Assembly: GCF_020165985.1 (NCBI RefSeq)
Contig: NZ_JAIUKZ010000009.1
Coordinates: 62,001-126,000, forward strand
DNA: 64,000 nt
Reading direction: 5' to 3'
DNA from: Bacillus sp. RAR_GA_16
Lineage (GTDB): Bacteria; Bacillota; Bacilli; Bacillales; Guptibacillaceae
Notes under the pieces: model-generated
The model's input: the letters and a program-made list of their open reading frames with translations, nothing else
What the model was told of the DNA's origin: nothing
Database searches by the model: none
Program-made: the position numbers and the translations under genes
In this document: piece by piece, positions 25,664-33,746 of the stretch
Position numbering within the stretch: the stretch's first letter is position 1
Layout of the letters: each line of letters starts with the position of its first letter

Positions 25664-27025
25664 ATGCAAACAAAGCAGAATGAAAAAAGTATTGAGTTGA
25701 AAACCACGATCCCGGGGCCAAGAGCATCAGAGTTATTAGAGTTAAAAGAGCAGCACGTGCCGCGTGGTCCTTTTAATACGATGATGACCTTTGCAGAAAA
25801 AGGTGATGGGGCGCTACTAACCGATGTTGACGGTAATACATTTATTGACCTTGCAGGTGCGATTGGAAGTATGAATGCGGGACACTGTCCTCCGAAAGTT
25901 GTGGAAGCGCTGAAGGGCCAAGTCGATCAATACCTTCATACGTGCTTTCATGTGATGATGTATGAGCCTTATATTCAGCTTGCGAAGAAATTGAATGAAA
26001 TAACACCTGGTAATAGAGAGAAAAAAACCTTTTTCTTAAATAGTGGAGCCGAAGCAGTGGAAAACGCAGTAAAGATTGCGCGAAAGTATACAGGACGAAA
26101 ATCCATTATTTCATTCGAGCGAGGCTATCATGGAAGAACGCTGTTAGCGATGTCTTTAACCAGTAAGGTGAAACCATATAAGTACGGGTTCGGACCGTTT
26201 GCTCCTGATACGTATAAAATGGCTTATCCTTACTACTATCGCAAACATGCGAGTATGACGGAGGAAGAGTTGGATCAAGAAGTGCTGAAGCGTTTGGAAG
26301 ATTTCTTCCTTGGTGAAGTTCCTTCAGATGAAGTAGCGGCGATCATTATGGAACCTGTGCAAGGTGAAGGCGGATTCGTTGTTCCATCAAAAGGGTTCGT
26401 CCAAGGTGTGAAAGCGATCTGTGAAAAGTATGGCATTCTTTTTATCGCTGATGAAGTGCAAACCGGTTTTGGACGAACAGGAAAAATGTTTGCGATTGAG
26501 CACTTTGACATTCAACCTGATTTAATGGTGATGTCAAAATCGATCGCAGCAGGATTGCCGATTAGTGCAGTAACAGGACGAGCTGAGATTATGGAAGCAC
26601 CGAATCCTGGAGAAATTGGTGGCACATACGGTGGTAGTCCGCTAGGATGTGTTGCGGCACTTGAAGTTATAGAGATGATGGAGGAAGAAGGCCTTGTCGA
26701 GCGAGCGAATCACATCGGAGCTATCGCCGGGTCCAGGTTTAAGGAAATGCAGAAAGTGCACTCTTCTATTGGAGAAGTTCGTGGACTTGGTGCTATGTTA
26801 GCGATTGAAATTGTGAAAGATCCAGTTACAAAGGAACCAGATAAAGAATTAACAGGACGAATTTTGAAAGAATGCCATAACCGCGGTGTGATCGTAATGG
26901 GTGCAGGTTTGTATGGAAATGTGATTCGTCTCTTATCGCCACTTGTGATTACGGACGATCAGTTAAATGAAGCGCTCGATGTCATTCAAAACGTAGTATC
27001 AGAGTTAGCTCCGGTTCATCAATAA
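25664..27025 (+). CDS. gabT: 4-aminobutyrate aminotransferase (first paralog)
   Basis: 453 residues, class III PLP-dependent aminotransferase. It converts GABA (or beta-alanine/5-aminovalerate) plus 2-oxoglutarate to the semialdehyde plus glutamate. Motifs: GSMNAGHCPPKVVEAL, NSGAEAVENAVKIARKYTGR, FERGYHGRTLLAMSLTSKVKPYK, IIMEPVQGEGG, ADEVQTGFGRTGKMFA (Asp binds the PLP ring N) and the PLP lysine in VMSKSIAAGLP (about 291). It is the first gene behind a sigma-54-type promoter, 13 bases before an aldehyde dehydrogenase, so amine and aldehyde steps are coexpressed. A second paralog lies at 33.7 kb with a different neighbour. Confidence 0.93.
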   Translation: MQTKQNEKSIELKTTIPGPRASELLELKEQHVPRGPFNTMMTFAEKGDGALLTDVDGNTFIDLAGAIGSMNAGHCPPKVVEALKGQVDQYLHTCFHVMMYEPYIQLAKKLNEITPGNREKKTFFLNSGAEAVENAVKIARKYTGRKSIISFERGYHGRTLLAMSLTSKVKPYKYGFGPFAPDTYKMAYPYYYRKHASMTEEELDQEVLKRLEDFFLGEVPSDEVAAIIMEPVQGEGGFVVPSKGFVQGVKAICEKYGILFIADEVQTGFGRTGKMFAIEHFDIQPDLMVMSKSIAAGLPISAVTGRAEIMEAPNPGEIGGTYGGSPLGCVAALEVIEMMEEEGLVERANHIGAIAGSRFKEMQKVHSSIGEVRGLGAMLAIEIVKDPVTKEPDKELTGRILKECHNRGVIVMGAGLYGNVIRLLSPLVITDDQLNEALDVIQNVVSELAPVHQ

Positions 27026-27038
27026 AAGGAAATGAGGG

Positions 27039-28478
27039 ATGGGTATGCAGGTGACGATTCAGAAGAAGAAATTTTACATTGATGGTGAGTGGCAAGAGGG
27101 CGTTTCTTATAAGGATTTAAGCTCGCCATACTCAGGCGACGTTCTGGCGGAGATTCCAATGGCGACTGAGGGAGATGTTGATCGTGCGATTCAAGCAGCT
27201 TACCGTGTGAAGAGAGTAATGAGAAAACTGCCAGCGCACGAGCGAGCAGCGATATTGGAAAGGTTTGTTCAAAAATTAAGTGAACGCTCGGATGAGGCAG
27301 CGGAAATCATAGCGCTAGAAGCAGCTAAGCCGATCGCCACGGCAAAAGGTGAAGTGGCGCGGACGATAGAAACTTATAAATTTGCCGCGGAAGAAGCGAA
27401 GCGAATACAAGGGGAGACAATTCCGTTTGAAGCAGCCGCTGGTGGTGAAGGAAGAGTAGGCTATACGGTGCGTGAGCCGCTTGGGGTGATAGGAGCGATT
27501 ACGCCGTTTAATTTTCCAATGAATCTTGTTGCGCATAAACTCGGTCCTGCTATTGCAGCGGGCAATACGATCGTGCTAAAACCGGCAAGTCAGACGCCGC
27601 TCTCTGCTTATTTTATCGCCGAGCTATTTGAGGAGGCCGGACTTCCAAAAGGTGCACTAAATGTGATTACGGGAAGTGGAAAGGCGGTTGGTGATCGAAT
27701 CGTAACAGATGAGCGGGTGAATATGGTTACCTTCACTGGTAGTCCAGCGGTAGGTATTGGTATTCGGAACAAGGCGGGGTTGAAAAAAGTGACGCTAGAG
27801 CTTGGTTCGAATTCGGCTTTGATCGTGGATGAAGGTGTTGATGTTCAAAGTATTGTGGATCGTGCTGTCATGGGCGCATTCGCTTACCAGGGGCAAGTGT
27901 GTATTTCGCTTCAGCGAGTGTATGTTCATGAATCGAACTATGCCGCTTTTGTGGAGGGATTTGTGGAAAAGGCGAAGACACTCCAGTGCGGAAATCCGCT
28001 GGATGCTGAGACGGATGTTTCGGCATTGATTTCAGGTTCTGATGTCGAGCGAGCCGTTTCCTGGATTGAGGAAGCAAAGAATGGTGGAGCTACTGTCGCT
28101 TTAGGTGGCCGAGCTGATGGAAATGTTGTGGAGCCAACTGTCATTTTAAATGCCGCTCCGGATATGAAGGTTTCCTGTCAGGAAGTGTTTGCGCCAATTG
28201 TTTTAATTAATCCATTTCGATCGATGGAGGAGGCATACGATCTTGTGAACGATTCGGCTTATGGGCTACAGGCTGGTATTTATACGGACAATGTCCACAC
28301 GGCTCTTGAAGCCGCAGATCGTCTTCATGTTGGTGGTGTGCTGATCAATGATATTCCTACTTTCCGGGTAGATAACATGCCATATGGTGGTGTGAAGGAA
28401 AGTGGAACTGGAAGAGAAGGCATTAAGTACGCGGTAGAGGAAATGACCGAGATGAAGTTGGTAGTGTTTAAGAAATAG
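27039..28478 (+). CDS. NAD(P)-dependent aldehyde dehydrogenase (semialdehyde-type)
   Basis: 479 residues, ALDH superfamily. Motifs are ITPFNFPMNLVAHKLGPAIAAGNTIVLKPAS, MVTFTGSPAVG, catalytic Glu in LELGSNSALIV, catalytic Cys in YQGQVCISLQRVYV and PYGGVKESGTGREG. The LELGSNSA and GQVCISLQR variants group it with lactaldehyde/phosphonoacetaldehyde/semialdehyde-type ALDHs rather than with classical GabD. Translation is probably coupled to gabT (13-base gap), so succinate or malonate semialdehyde is the expected substrate. The stop codon abuts dispersed-element copy 6. Confidence 0.9.
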   Translation: MGMQVTIQKKKFYIDGEWQEGVSYKDLSSPYSGDVLAEIPMATEGDVDRAIQAAYRVKRVMRKLPAHERAAILERFVQKLSERSDEAAEIIALEAAKPIATAKGEVARTIETYKFAAEEAKRIQGETIPFEAAAGGEGRVGYTVREPLGVIGAITPFNFPMNLVAHKLGPAIAAGNTIVLKPASQTPLSAYFIAELFEEAGLPKGALNVITGSGKAVGDRIVTDERVNMVTFTGSPAVGIGIRNKAGLKKVTLELGSNSALIVDEGVDVQSIVDRAVMGAFAYQGQVCISLQRVYVHESNYAAFVEGFVEKAKTLQCGNPLDAETDVSALISGSDVERAVSWIEEAKNGGATVALGGRADGNVVEPTVILNAAPDMKVSCQEVFAPIVLINPFRSMEEAYDLVNDSAYGLQAGIYTDNVHTALEAADRLHVGGVLINDIPTFRVDNMPYGGVKESGTGREGIKYAVEEMTEMKLVVFKK

Positions 28479-28479
28479 G

Positions 28480-28520
28480 TGGTGCCTGTCACCACCCGAT
28501 TGATGGAACTATTTGTCGAA
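28480..28520 (+). repeat. 41-bp dispersed element, copy 6
   Basis: TGGTGCCTGTCACCACCCG + ATTGATGGAACTATT + TGTCGAA, one base after the ALDH stop codon. A weak AAAGCGA / TCGCTTT inverted repeat follows (28528-28560). Confidence 0.95.
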
Positions 28521-28682
28521 TGTAAATAAAGCGATAAAGCACAAAGAAGGAGGTCGCTTTGCAATGAGCAGGAGCCTTATTTATTTTGCTATTTTATTTT
28601 GAAAGTAAATGATTCACGTTTGAGTCTCCCCCCACATTCCTGTAAAATACCTAATCAGACAAACGACGAAAAGGTGTAAGAA

Positions 28683-29798
28683 ATGAAATCAATCATTGTA
28701 ATCGGATCAGGTATTTTAGGTGCGTCAACGGCTTATCATCTTGCGAAGCAGGGAGCGGACGTGCTACTGATTGATCGAAAAGATGTGGGCCAGGCAACAG
28801 AAGCAGCGGCTGGAATTGTGTGTCCGTGGCTAACGAATCGACGGGGAGGCGCTTTTTATCGGCTTGTTGAAGCTGGAGCTCGCTATTATCCTGTGTTAAT
28901 AAAAGAACTGAAGAAGGATGGGGAGACGGACACGGGCTACTCGCGCGTTGGCGCGATTAACATTTACTCGGGTGAAACGAAGCTTGAACGAAAGCTTGCT
29001 CTTGCGATGGAGCGACGGAAGGATACGCCTGAGATGGGAGAGGTTTCGCGGCTTTCTGCTACAGAAACGAATGCGCTGTTTCCTCCACTTTCTGATCATT
29101 ATGCGGCGGTGCATGTGAGCGGTGCGGCACGAGTAAATGGAGCAGCGTTACGAAATGCACTTATTCGAGGTGCGGAAAAGCATGGCGCAAAAGTGATTCA
29201 TGGGGATGCCTCTCTATTATGGAATAAGACAAAAGTAAATGGTGTCTCAGTGAATGACGAGAACTATTTTTCGAACGATGTGATTGTTACGGGAGGAGCC
29301 TGGGCGCGGGAACTCCTTCAGCCACTTGGGATGAAGTTCCTCGTATCACCTCAAAAAGCCCAGATTGTTCACCTCGATCTGCCTGGAACGGATACTGGAA
29401 AATGGCCAATCGTGATGCCGCCTTTCATTCAATATTTCCTTCCATTTGAAAATGGTCGGATTGTGGTGGGTTCAACACAGGAAGATCAGGCCGGTTTTGA
29501 TTTACGCGTAACGATGGGCGGCGTTCAACATATTATTGATCGTGCATTGAAAGTAGCGCCGGGTCTAGCGGAAAGTACGTATGTGGAGACGAAAATAGGC
29601 TTTAGGCCATTTACACCTGGAAATGTGCCGATTGTGGGTGCCGTTCCTCGTGTGAGAGGGCTTTTGGTGGCGAATGGTCTAGGCGCTTCGGGATTAACGA
29701 GTGGACCGTTTCTTGGTGCGGAGCTTGCACGATTCGTGCTTGGAGAGCGAAATGAGCTGGATTTAGGAGAGTATGATCCTGGGAGTGCGTTTGGGTAA
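28683..29798 (+). CDS. FAD-dependent amino acid oxidase/dehydrogenase (DadA/glycine oxidase-like)
   Basis: 371 residues of the DAO family. The N-terminal FAD site is IIVIGSGILGASTAYHLAKQGADVLLIDR, then EAAAGIVCPWLTNRRG; the C-terminal FAD contact is TKIGFRPFTPGNVPIVGAVP and LLVANGLGASGLTSGPFLGAELA. It oxidatively deaminates a small or D-amino acid or an amine. It lies between the gabT/ALDH pair and gamma-glutamyltransferase and is codirectional with them, which fits the amine/amino-acid catabolic theme, but it has its own leader. The substrate is undetermined. Confidence 0.87.
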   Translation: MKSIIVIGSGILGASTAYHLAKQGADVLLIDRKDVGQATEAAAGIVCPWLTNRRGGAFYRLVEAGARYYPVLIKELKKDGETDTGYSRVGAINIYSGETKLERKLALAMERRKDTPEMGEVSRLSATETNALFPPLSDHYAAVHVSGAARVNGAALRNALIRGAEKHGAKVIHGDASLLWNKTKVNGVSVNDENYFSNDVIVTGGAWARELLQPLGMKFLVSPQKAQIVHLDLPGTDTGKWPIVMPPFIQYFLPFENGRIVVGSTQEDQAGFDLRVTMGGVQHIIDRALKVAPGLAESTYVETKIGFRPFTPGNVPIVGAVPRVRGLLVANGLGASGLTSGPFLGAELARFVLGERNELDLGEYDPGSAFG

Positions 29799-29859
29799 GT
29801 TGTTTGGTTAGCTATAATTAATTTTATGAGATGACAGAAAAATAATAATTTTCTAAAGA

Positions 29860-29931
29860 AAACCTTTTCATTCAGATAGACTTCCTATATAATGGGAAAA
29901 TCTATGCTGTGTGAAAAGGTTTCTTTTTTAT
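29860..29931 (+). terminator. Long-loop inverted repeat with T tract upstream of ggt
   Basis: AAACCTTTTCA and TGAAAAGGTTT flank a 49-base segment and are followed by TCTTTTTT. It could terminate the oxidase transcript. A promoter-like TTTTCA-N16-TATAAT (29865-29892) lies within it and may drive the next gene. Confidence 0.45.
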
Positions 29932-30006
29932 AGAGTTGGTTTAGAGTTTGAGCAGTAAAGATCGCCTGATCATTTTTACTTGAATCGAAAGGAGTTTTTG
30001 TAAACC

Positions 30007-31617
30007 ATGACAACTGATTACCTACATTATCCATACACTTCCCAACGCATGACAACCGTAGCGAACAAAGGAATGGTGGCAACATCTCAGCCATTAGCCG
30101 CACAGGCGGGATTAGATTTATTGAAAAATGGAGGGAATGCGATTGATGCGGCGATCGCAACGGCAGCGGTTCTGACGGTTGTTGAACCGACGTCAAACGG
30201 GATCGGGGGTGATGCGTTTGCTCTCGTTTGGACGAAAGGTGAATTGCACGGGTTAAACGGGAGCGGACCAGCGCCACAGTCGATCTCCATTGATTCAGTC
30301 ATAGAACGTGGGTATAATGAAATTCCAAAATACGGCTGGATTCCGGTTACTGTGCCTGGGGTTCCTGCATCATGGGCGGCTTTGTCGAAGCGATTTGGGA
30401 AGCTTTCATTAAAAGAAGCGCTAGCGCCTGCGATTCACTATGCGGAGGAGGGATTTCCTGTTTCTCCTACTTTGAGTAAATTATGGAAAGATGCTTACAT
30501 AAAGTTTAAAAAAGAGTTAAAAGAAGAAGAGTTCCAGCATTGGTTTGATACGTTTGCGCCAGGTGGTCGAGCGCCTGAAGTTGGTGAAGTTTGGAAGTCG
30601 AAAGGCCACGCCGAAACGTTAAGGCGAATCGCTGAAACTGATGCGGAATCTTTTTATCAGGGCGAAATTGCCGATCAGATGGATGCTTTTTCAAAGGCAT
30701 ATAATGGGTATTTGACGAAAGATGATCTTTCCTCATATGAGCCTGAGTGGGTCGATCCCATTTCGGTTCAGTATCGAGGTTATGATGTTTGGGAGATCCC
30801 CCCTAATGGGCAAGGACTGATTGCCTTATCTGCACTGAATATCGTAAAGGGGTTTGAGTTTGATCATAAAGATTCCGTTGATACCTATCATAAGCAAATT
30901 GAAGCGATGAAGCTTGCTTTTGTTGATGGACAGAAGTACATTACAGATGAGCGTGATATGTCAGTTGCTGTTCAGGATTTACTTTCACCTCCATATGGGG
31001 AAAGCCGCCGGCAGTTAATTGGTGATGAAGCTCTCGTGCCGTCGCCTGGTCAACCTCCTAAAGGGGGGACCGTTTATTTAGCGACGGCTGATAACGAAGG
31101 AAACATGGTGTCGTTTATTCAGAGTAATTATATGGGCTTTGGTTCAGGATTGGTGGTGCCTGGCACCGGAATTGCACTTCAAAATCGAGGGCATAATTTT
31201 TCGATGGATCCTGAGCATGATAATGCGCTAAAAGGTGGTAAGCGCACGTACCATACCATTATTCCAGGATTCCTTAGTAAAGATGGTGACGCGGTTGGAC
31301 CGTTCGGTGTGATGGGTGGATTTATGCAGCCGCAAGGTCATTTACAGGTGATTACGAACCTAATCGATTTTCATTTGAACCCGCAGTCTGCTCTCGATGC
31401 GCCGAGATGGCAGTGGGTTGACGGGAAAAGAGTGTGGGTGGAGTCAACCTTCCCTCCTTTTATTGCCGAGGCGCTTAGTCGAAAAGGACATGACATTGAA
31501 GTTCAGCTTGAAAAAGGGGCGTTTGGGCGCGGACAAATTATCTGGCGTGATCAGCAGTCAGGTACCTTGTTTGGAGGGACCGAATCAAGAACAGACGGAA
31601 CGATTGCCGCTTATTAA
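30007..31617 (+). CDS. Gamma-glutamyltransferase family protein (cytosolic, YwrD-like)
   Basis: 536 residues, Ntn-hydrolase of the gamma-glutamyltranspeptidase family. The large-subunit motif is GGNAIDAAIATAAVLTVVEPTSNGIGGDAF, and the probable autoprocessing Thr is in PPKGGTVYLATADNEGNMVSFIQSN (about 358), followed by VPGTGIALQNRGHNFS. There is no signal peptide, unlike secreted GGT, so the enzyme should work in the cytosol. It removes gamma-glutamyl groups; gamma-glutamyl-GABA or gamma-glutamylated amines would fit the surrounding GABA aminotransferases. The adjacent CHR genes mirror the association of ywrD with ywrA/ywrB in Bacillus subtilis. Start set by AAAGGAG 12 bases upstream. Confidence 0.92.
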   Translation: MTTDYLHYPYTSQRMTTVANKGMVATSQPLAAQAGLDLLKNGGNAIDAAIATAAVLTVVEPTSNGIGGDAFALVWTKGELHGLNGSGPAPQSISIDSVIERGYNEIPKYGWIPVTVPGVPASWAALSKRFGKLSLKEALAPAIHYAEEGFPVSPTLSKLWKDAYIKFKKELKEEEFQHWFDTFAPGGRAPEVGEVWKSKGHAETLRRIAETDAESFYQGEIADQMDAFSKAYNGYLTKDDLSSYEPEWVDPISVQYRGYDVWEIPPNGQGLIALSALNIVKGFEFDHKDSVDTYHKQIEAMKLAFVDGQKYITDERDMSVAVQDLLSPPYGESRRQLIGDEALVPSPGQPPKGGTVYLATADNEGNMVSFIQSNYMGFGSGLVVPGTGIALQNRGHNFSMDPEHDNALKGGKRTYHTIIPGFLSKDGDAVGPFGVMGGFMQPQGHLQVITNLIDFHLNPQSALDAPRWQWVDGKRVWVESTFPPFIAEALSRKGHDIEVQLEKGAFGRGQIIWRDQQSGTLFGGTESRTDGTIAAY

Positions 31618-31650
31618 AAGCGGTGTGATAGTCCGAAAGGTTGGTGGAAC

Positions 31651-32232
31651 ATGCAGCAGTGGCATATTTTCCTCGCTTTTTTTAGAGTGGGGATGCTTGG
31701 GTATGGAGGAGGACCTTCTTCTATCCCACTTGTACATAAAGAGGTAGTTGAGAAATACAAATGGATGGATGACGATGAGTTTGCGGATATTCTCGCTTTG
31801 GGAAATTCACTTCCTGGGCCAATCGCGACAAAAATGGCGGGGTATATTGGGCATCGAGTGGCTGGGATAACAGGCATGCTGAATGCGGTGATCGCAACGA
31901 TTGTTCCGACGATTGCAATTATGATTTTCCTGCTAACGTTTCTCTCTACATTTCGAGAGAAGGCGTGGGTGCAGGGGATGACGCAGGCGGTGGTTCCAGT
32001 CGTTGGCGTGATGCTTGCCGTGTTAACGTATGATTTTTTTAGAAAAGCTCAGGGGAATTTGGGGTGGATTCTGACGATCGCGTTGACAGTTGTTTCCTAT
32101 TTATTTATTGAAATCGCAGGTATTCATCCGGGGATTGTGATTGGATGTTTGTTGCTTTACGCACTGCTGAAACCGACTGATAAAGGTGGAAAGAATGAAG
32201 AGGCAGAGGCGAGAAAGGAGCCATCCTCATGA
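31651..32232 (+). CDS. Chromate transporter (CHR) family, half-size protein 1
   Basis: 193 residues, five to six membrane helices, one CHR domain: FFRVGMLGYGGGPSSIPLVHKEVV and ALGNSLPGPIATKMAGYIGHRV. Short-chain CHR proteins work as a pair of antiparallel homologues, and the next gene encodes the partner with a four-base ATGA overlap. They may export chromate or exchange another oxyanion or organic anion; substrate is not provable here. The charged C-terminus (KGGKNEEAEARKEPSS) is cytosolic. Starts 33 bases after the gamma-glutamyltransferase. Confidence 0.9.
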   Translation: MQQWHIFLAFFRVGMLGYGGGPSSIPLVHKEVVEKYKWMDDDEFADILALGNSLPGPIATKMAGYIGHRVAGITGMLNAVIATIVPTIAIMIFLLTFLSTFREKAWVQGMTQAVVPVVGVMLAVLTYDFFRKAQGNLGWILTIALTVVSYLFIEIAGIHPGIVIGCLLLYALLKPTDKGGKNEEAEARKEPSS

Positions 32233-32759
32233 TTTATTGGGATATTTTTGTGGCCTTTTTCATACCTGGTATTGTTGGATACGGTGGTGGACCTGCGTCC
32301 ATTCCGCTTGTTGAGAATGAAGTGGTCGGTCGATTTGGTTGGATGAGCGTAAATGAATTTAGCGAAATGCTTGCGATGGCGAATGCGCTACCTGGGCCAA
32401 TTGCGACGAAAATGGCCGGGTATATTGGATTTCAGCAGGGCGGTGTTCTTGGCGCATTTGTTGGTGTGTTTGCGACAGTCGCACCTTCGCTTGTGCTGAT
32501 GATTGTGCTGTTGAGTCTTTTGAATAGATTTAAGAACTCACCGAAAGTGAAGAAAATGACGGCCCTTATTCGCCCGACGATTGCGATCTTGCTTGGGGTG
32601 ATGGCGTATCAGTTCTTTGCGAGTTCTTATGAAGGAGCGGGGCTTTTACAAACGATCTTTCTGATTGTAGCTAGCTTTGTTCTGATGGAGAAGTTGAAGG
32701 TACATCCAGCGTTTGTGATTGTCGGGGCGCTGGCGTATGGAGCGGTGTTTTTGGGATAG
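32229..32759 (+). CDS. Chromate transporter (CHR) family, half-size protein 2
   Basis: 176 residues with one CHR domain, FFIPGIVGYGGGPASIPLVENEVVGRFGWM and MANALPGPIATKMAGYIGFQQGG, closely similar to the preceding protein and overlapping it by ATGA. Together they make the usual two-gene short CHR system. Linked to the gamma-glutamyltransferase as in the ywr region of Bacillus subtilis, which suggests a shared and still unclear physiological role rather than chromate resistance alone. Confidence 0.9.
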   Translation: MIYWDIFVAFFIPGIVGYGGGPASIPLVENEVVGRFGWMSVNEFSEMLAMANALPGPIATKMAGYIGFQQGGVLGAFVGVFATVAPSLVLMIVLLSLLNRFKNSPKVKKMTALIRPTIAILLGVMAYQFFASSYEGAGLLQTIFLIVASFVLMEKLKVHPAFVIVGALAYGAVFLG

Positions 32760-32803
32760 AGAGTAGGTCGGCGATTATTGTGAGTTTGCGCTCGCAAGTT
32801 CGC

Positions 32804-32844
32804 AAGTGCCTGTCACCACCCGGTATTGCTCGAATGATGTCGAA
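32804..32844 (+). repeat. 41-bp dispersed element, copy 7, preceded by an 8-mer repeat
   Basis: AGTGCCTGTCACCACCCG + GTATTGCTCGAATGA + TGTCGAA, with two CGCAAGTT-type 8-mers directly upstream (32793-32808). A terminator follows after about three bases. Confidence 0.92.
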
Positions 32845-32846
32845 TG

Positions 32847-32886
32847 AACAGTTCTTACCTCTTGGGAGGAAAGGGCTGTTTTTGTT
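32847..32886 (+). terminator. Rho-independent terminator
   Basis: Stem AACAG..CCTC / GAGG..CTGTT followed by a T tract, directly after element copy 7. Ends the ggt-CHR transcript. Confidence 0.7.
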
Positions 32887-33030
32887 TTGTCTATAAGTGG
32901 TTTTCGTATGGTTTTATTAGCATTCTTACTACTAATTGATCCTGGAAAGTTTATAGACCAAAAGGTTTATTTTGTCAGAAAACATTGAAAATAAAGTCAG
33001 TTTAATCTAAACTATCAGATAAATCAATAA

Positions 33031-33042
33031 ATTGTATACAAT
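33031..33042 (+). promoter_or_regulatory. GntR/FadR-type operator palindrome
   Basis: Perfect 12-base palindrome ATTGTATACAAT, of the TNGTNNNACNA type bound by FCD-class GntR regulators, 25 bases upstream of the GntR gene ATG. Autoregulation is inferred. Confidence 0.65.
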
Positions 33043-33067
33043 CTTTGGACACAATAGGTGGTTTAAG

Positions 33068-33727
33068 ATGACAACTAAAAAACGAAATGAAGAGTTAGCT
33101 TATGAAAAGGTGAAACGTGCCATTATGTTACGGAGGCTTTTGCCAGGACAGCGTGTGACGGAGGAGTGGGTGAGTGAAGAGATTAACATGAGTCGGACTC
33201 CTATTCGCGCAGCATTTAAGAGAATGGGGAATGAAGGGTTATTAGAAGTTGTCCCTCATCGAGGGGCTTTTGTGTATAATCCCTCTGATAAGGAAATTGC
33301 TGATGTGTTTCAACTACGAGTTGTACTTGAGAGCTATGCTGCTCGATTAGCTGTTCCGATTGTTACTCAAGAAAATGTTCGTTACATGGAAGAGTTGTTA
33401 GCGGAGGAAATGCGAGCATATGAAGCAAAGGATTTTGAAGAGTTTATGAGGGTGAACGGACTGATCCATACCTATCCCGCAAAGCTAACAGAAAATAAAT
33501 TCTTACTTCAACAAGTGGAAACGCTTAACCAATGGTCGGATTGTTATCTGATTCTTAAAGATGAATTTTATACGGTACCTATTGAAGAGGTGAAGTCGAT
33601 TCCAGAGCATCAATGTATGTTGAATGCTTTTCGGGATGGGGATGTTGAAGGGATGGCGGACGCAATTGAAGCTCATCTTCTGTCCACATTGAGTGATTTA
33701 TCTGGAAAGCGATCAGTTTTTAATTAA
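33068..33727 (+). CDS. GntR-family regulator (FCD/FadR subfamily)
   Basis: 219 residues from the ATG at 33068 (AGGTGG upstream; an in-frame TTG at 33032 falls inside the operator palindrome). N-terminal winged helix (LAYEKVKRAIMLRRLLPGQRVTEEWVSEEINMSRTPIRAAFKRMGNEGLLEVVPHRGAFV) and an all-helical FCD effector domain from about residue 80. It lies 19 bases ahead of the second gabT and the APC permease, so it probably controls that operon and itself. Effector unknown, perhaps the transported amine or amino acid. Confidence 0.9.
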   Translation: MTTKKRNEELAYEKVKRAIMLRRLLPGQRVTEEWVSEEINMSRTPIRAAFKRMGNEGLLEVVPHRGAFVYNPSDKEIADVFQLRVVLESYAARLAVPIVTQENVRYMEELLAEEMRAYEAKDFEEFMRVNGLIHTYPAKLTENKFLLQQVETLNQWSDCYLILKDEFYTVPIEEVKSIPEHQCMLNAFRDGDVEGMADAIEAHLLSTLSDLSGKRSVFN

Positions 33728-33746
33728 TTTAAAGGAGTGATGGATC

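Noticed and set aside
28564-28602. Eleven-residue ORF with AAGGAGG upstream
   Set aside because: The binding site is good but it lies within a weak inverted repeat, the peptide is hydrophobic and unrecognised, and nothing else supports it.
31148-31166. GGTGCCTGGCACC inside the gamma-glutamyltransferase gene
   Set aside because: It resembles the dispersed element's head but has GG for TG, lacks the CACCCG and TGTCGAA parts, and encodes the conserved VPGTG motif; treated as chance.
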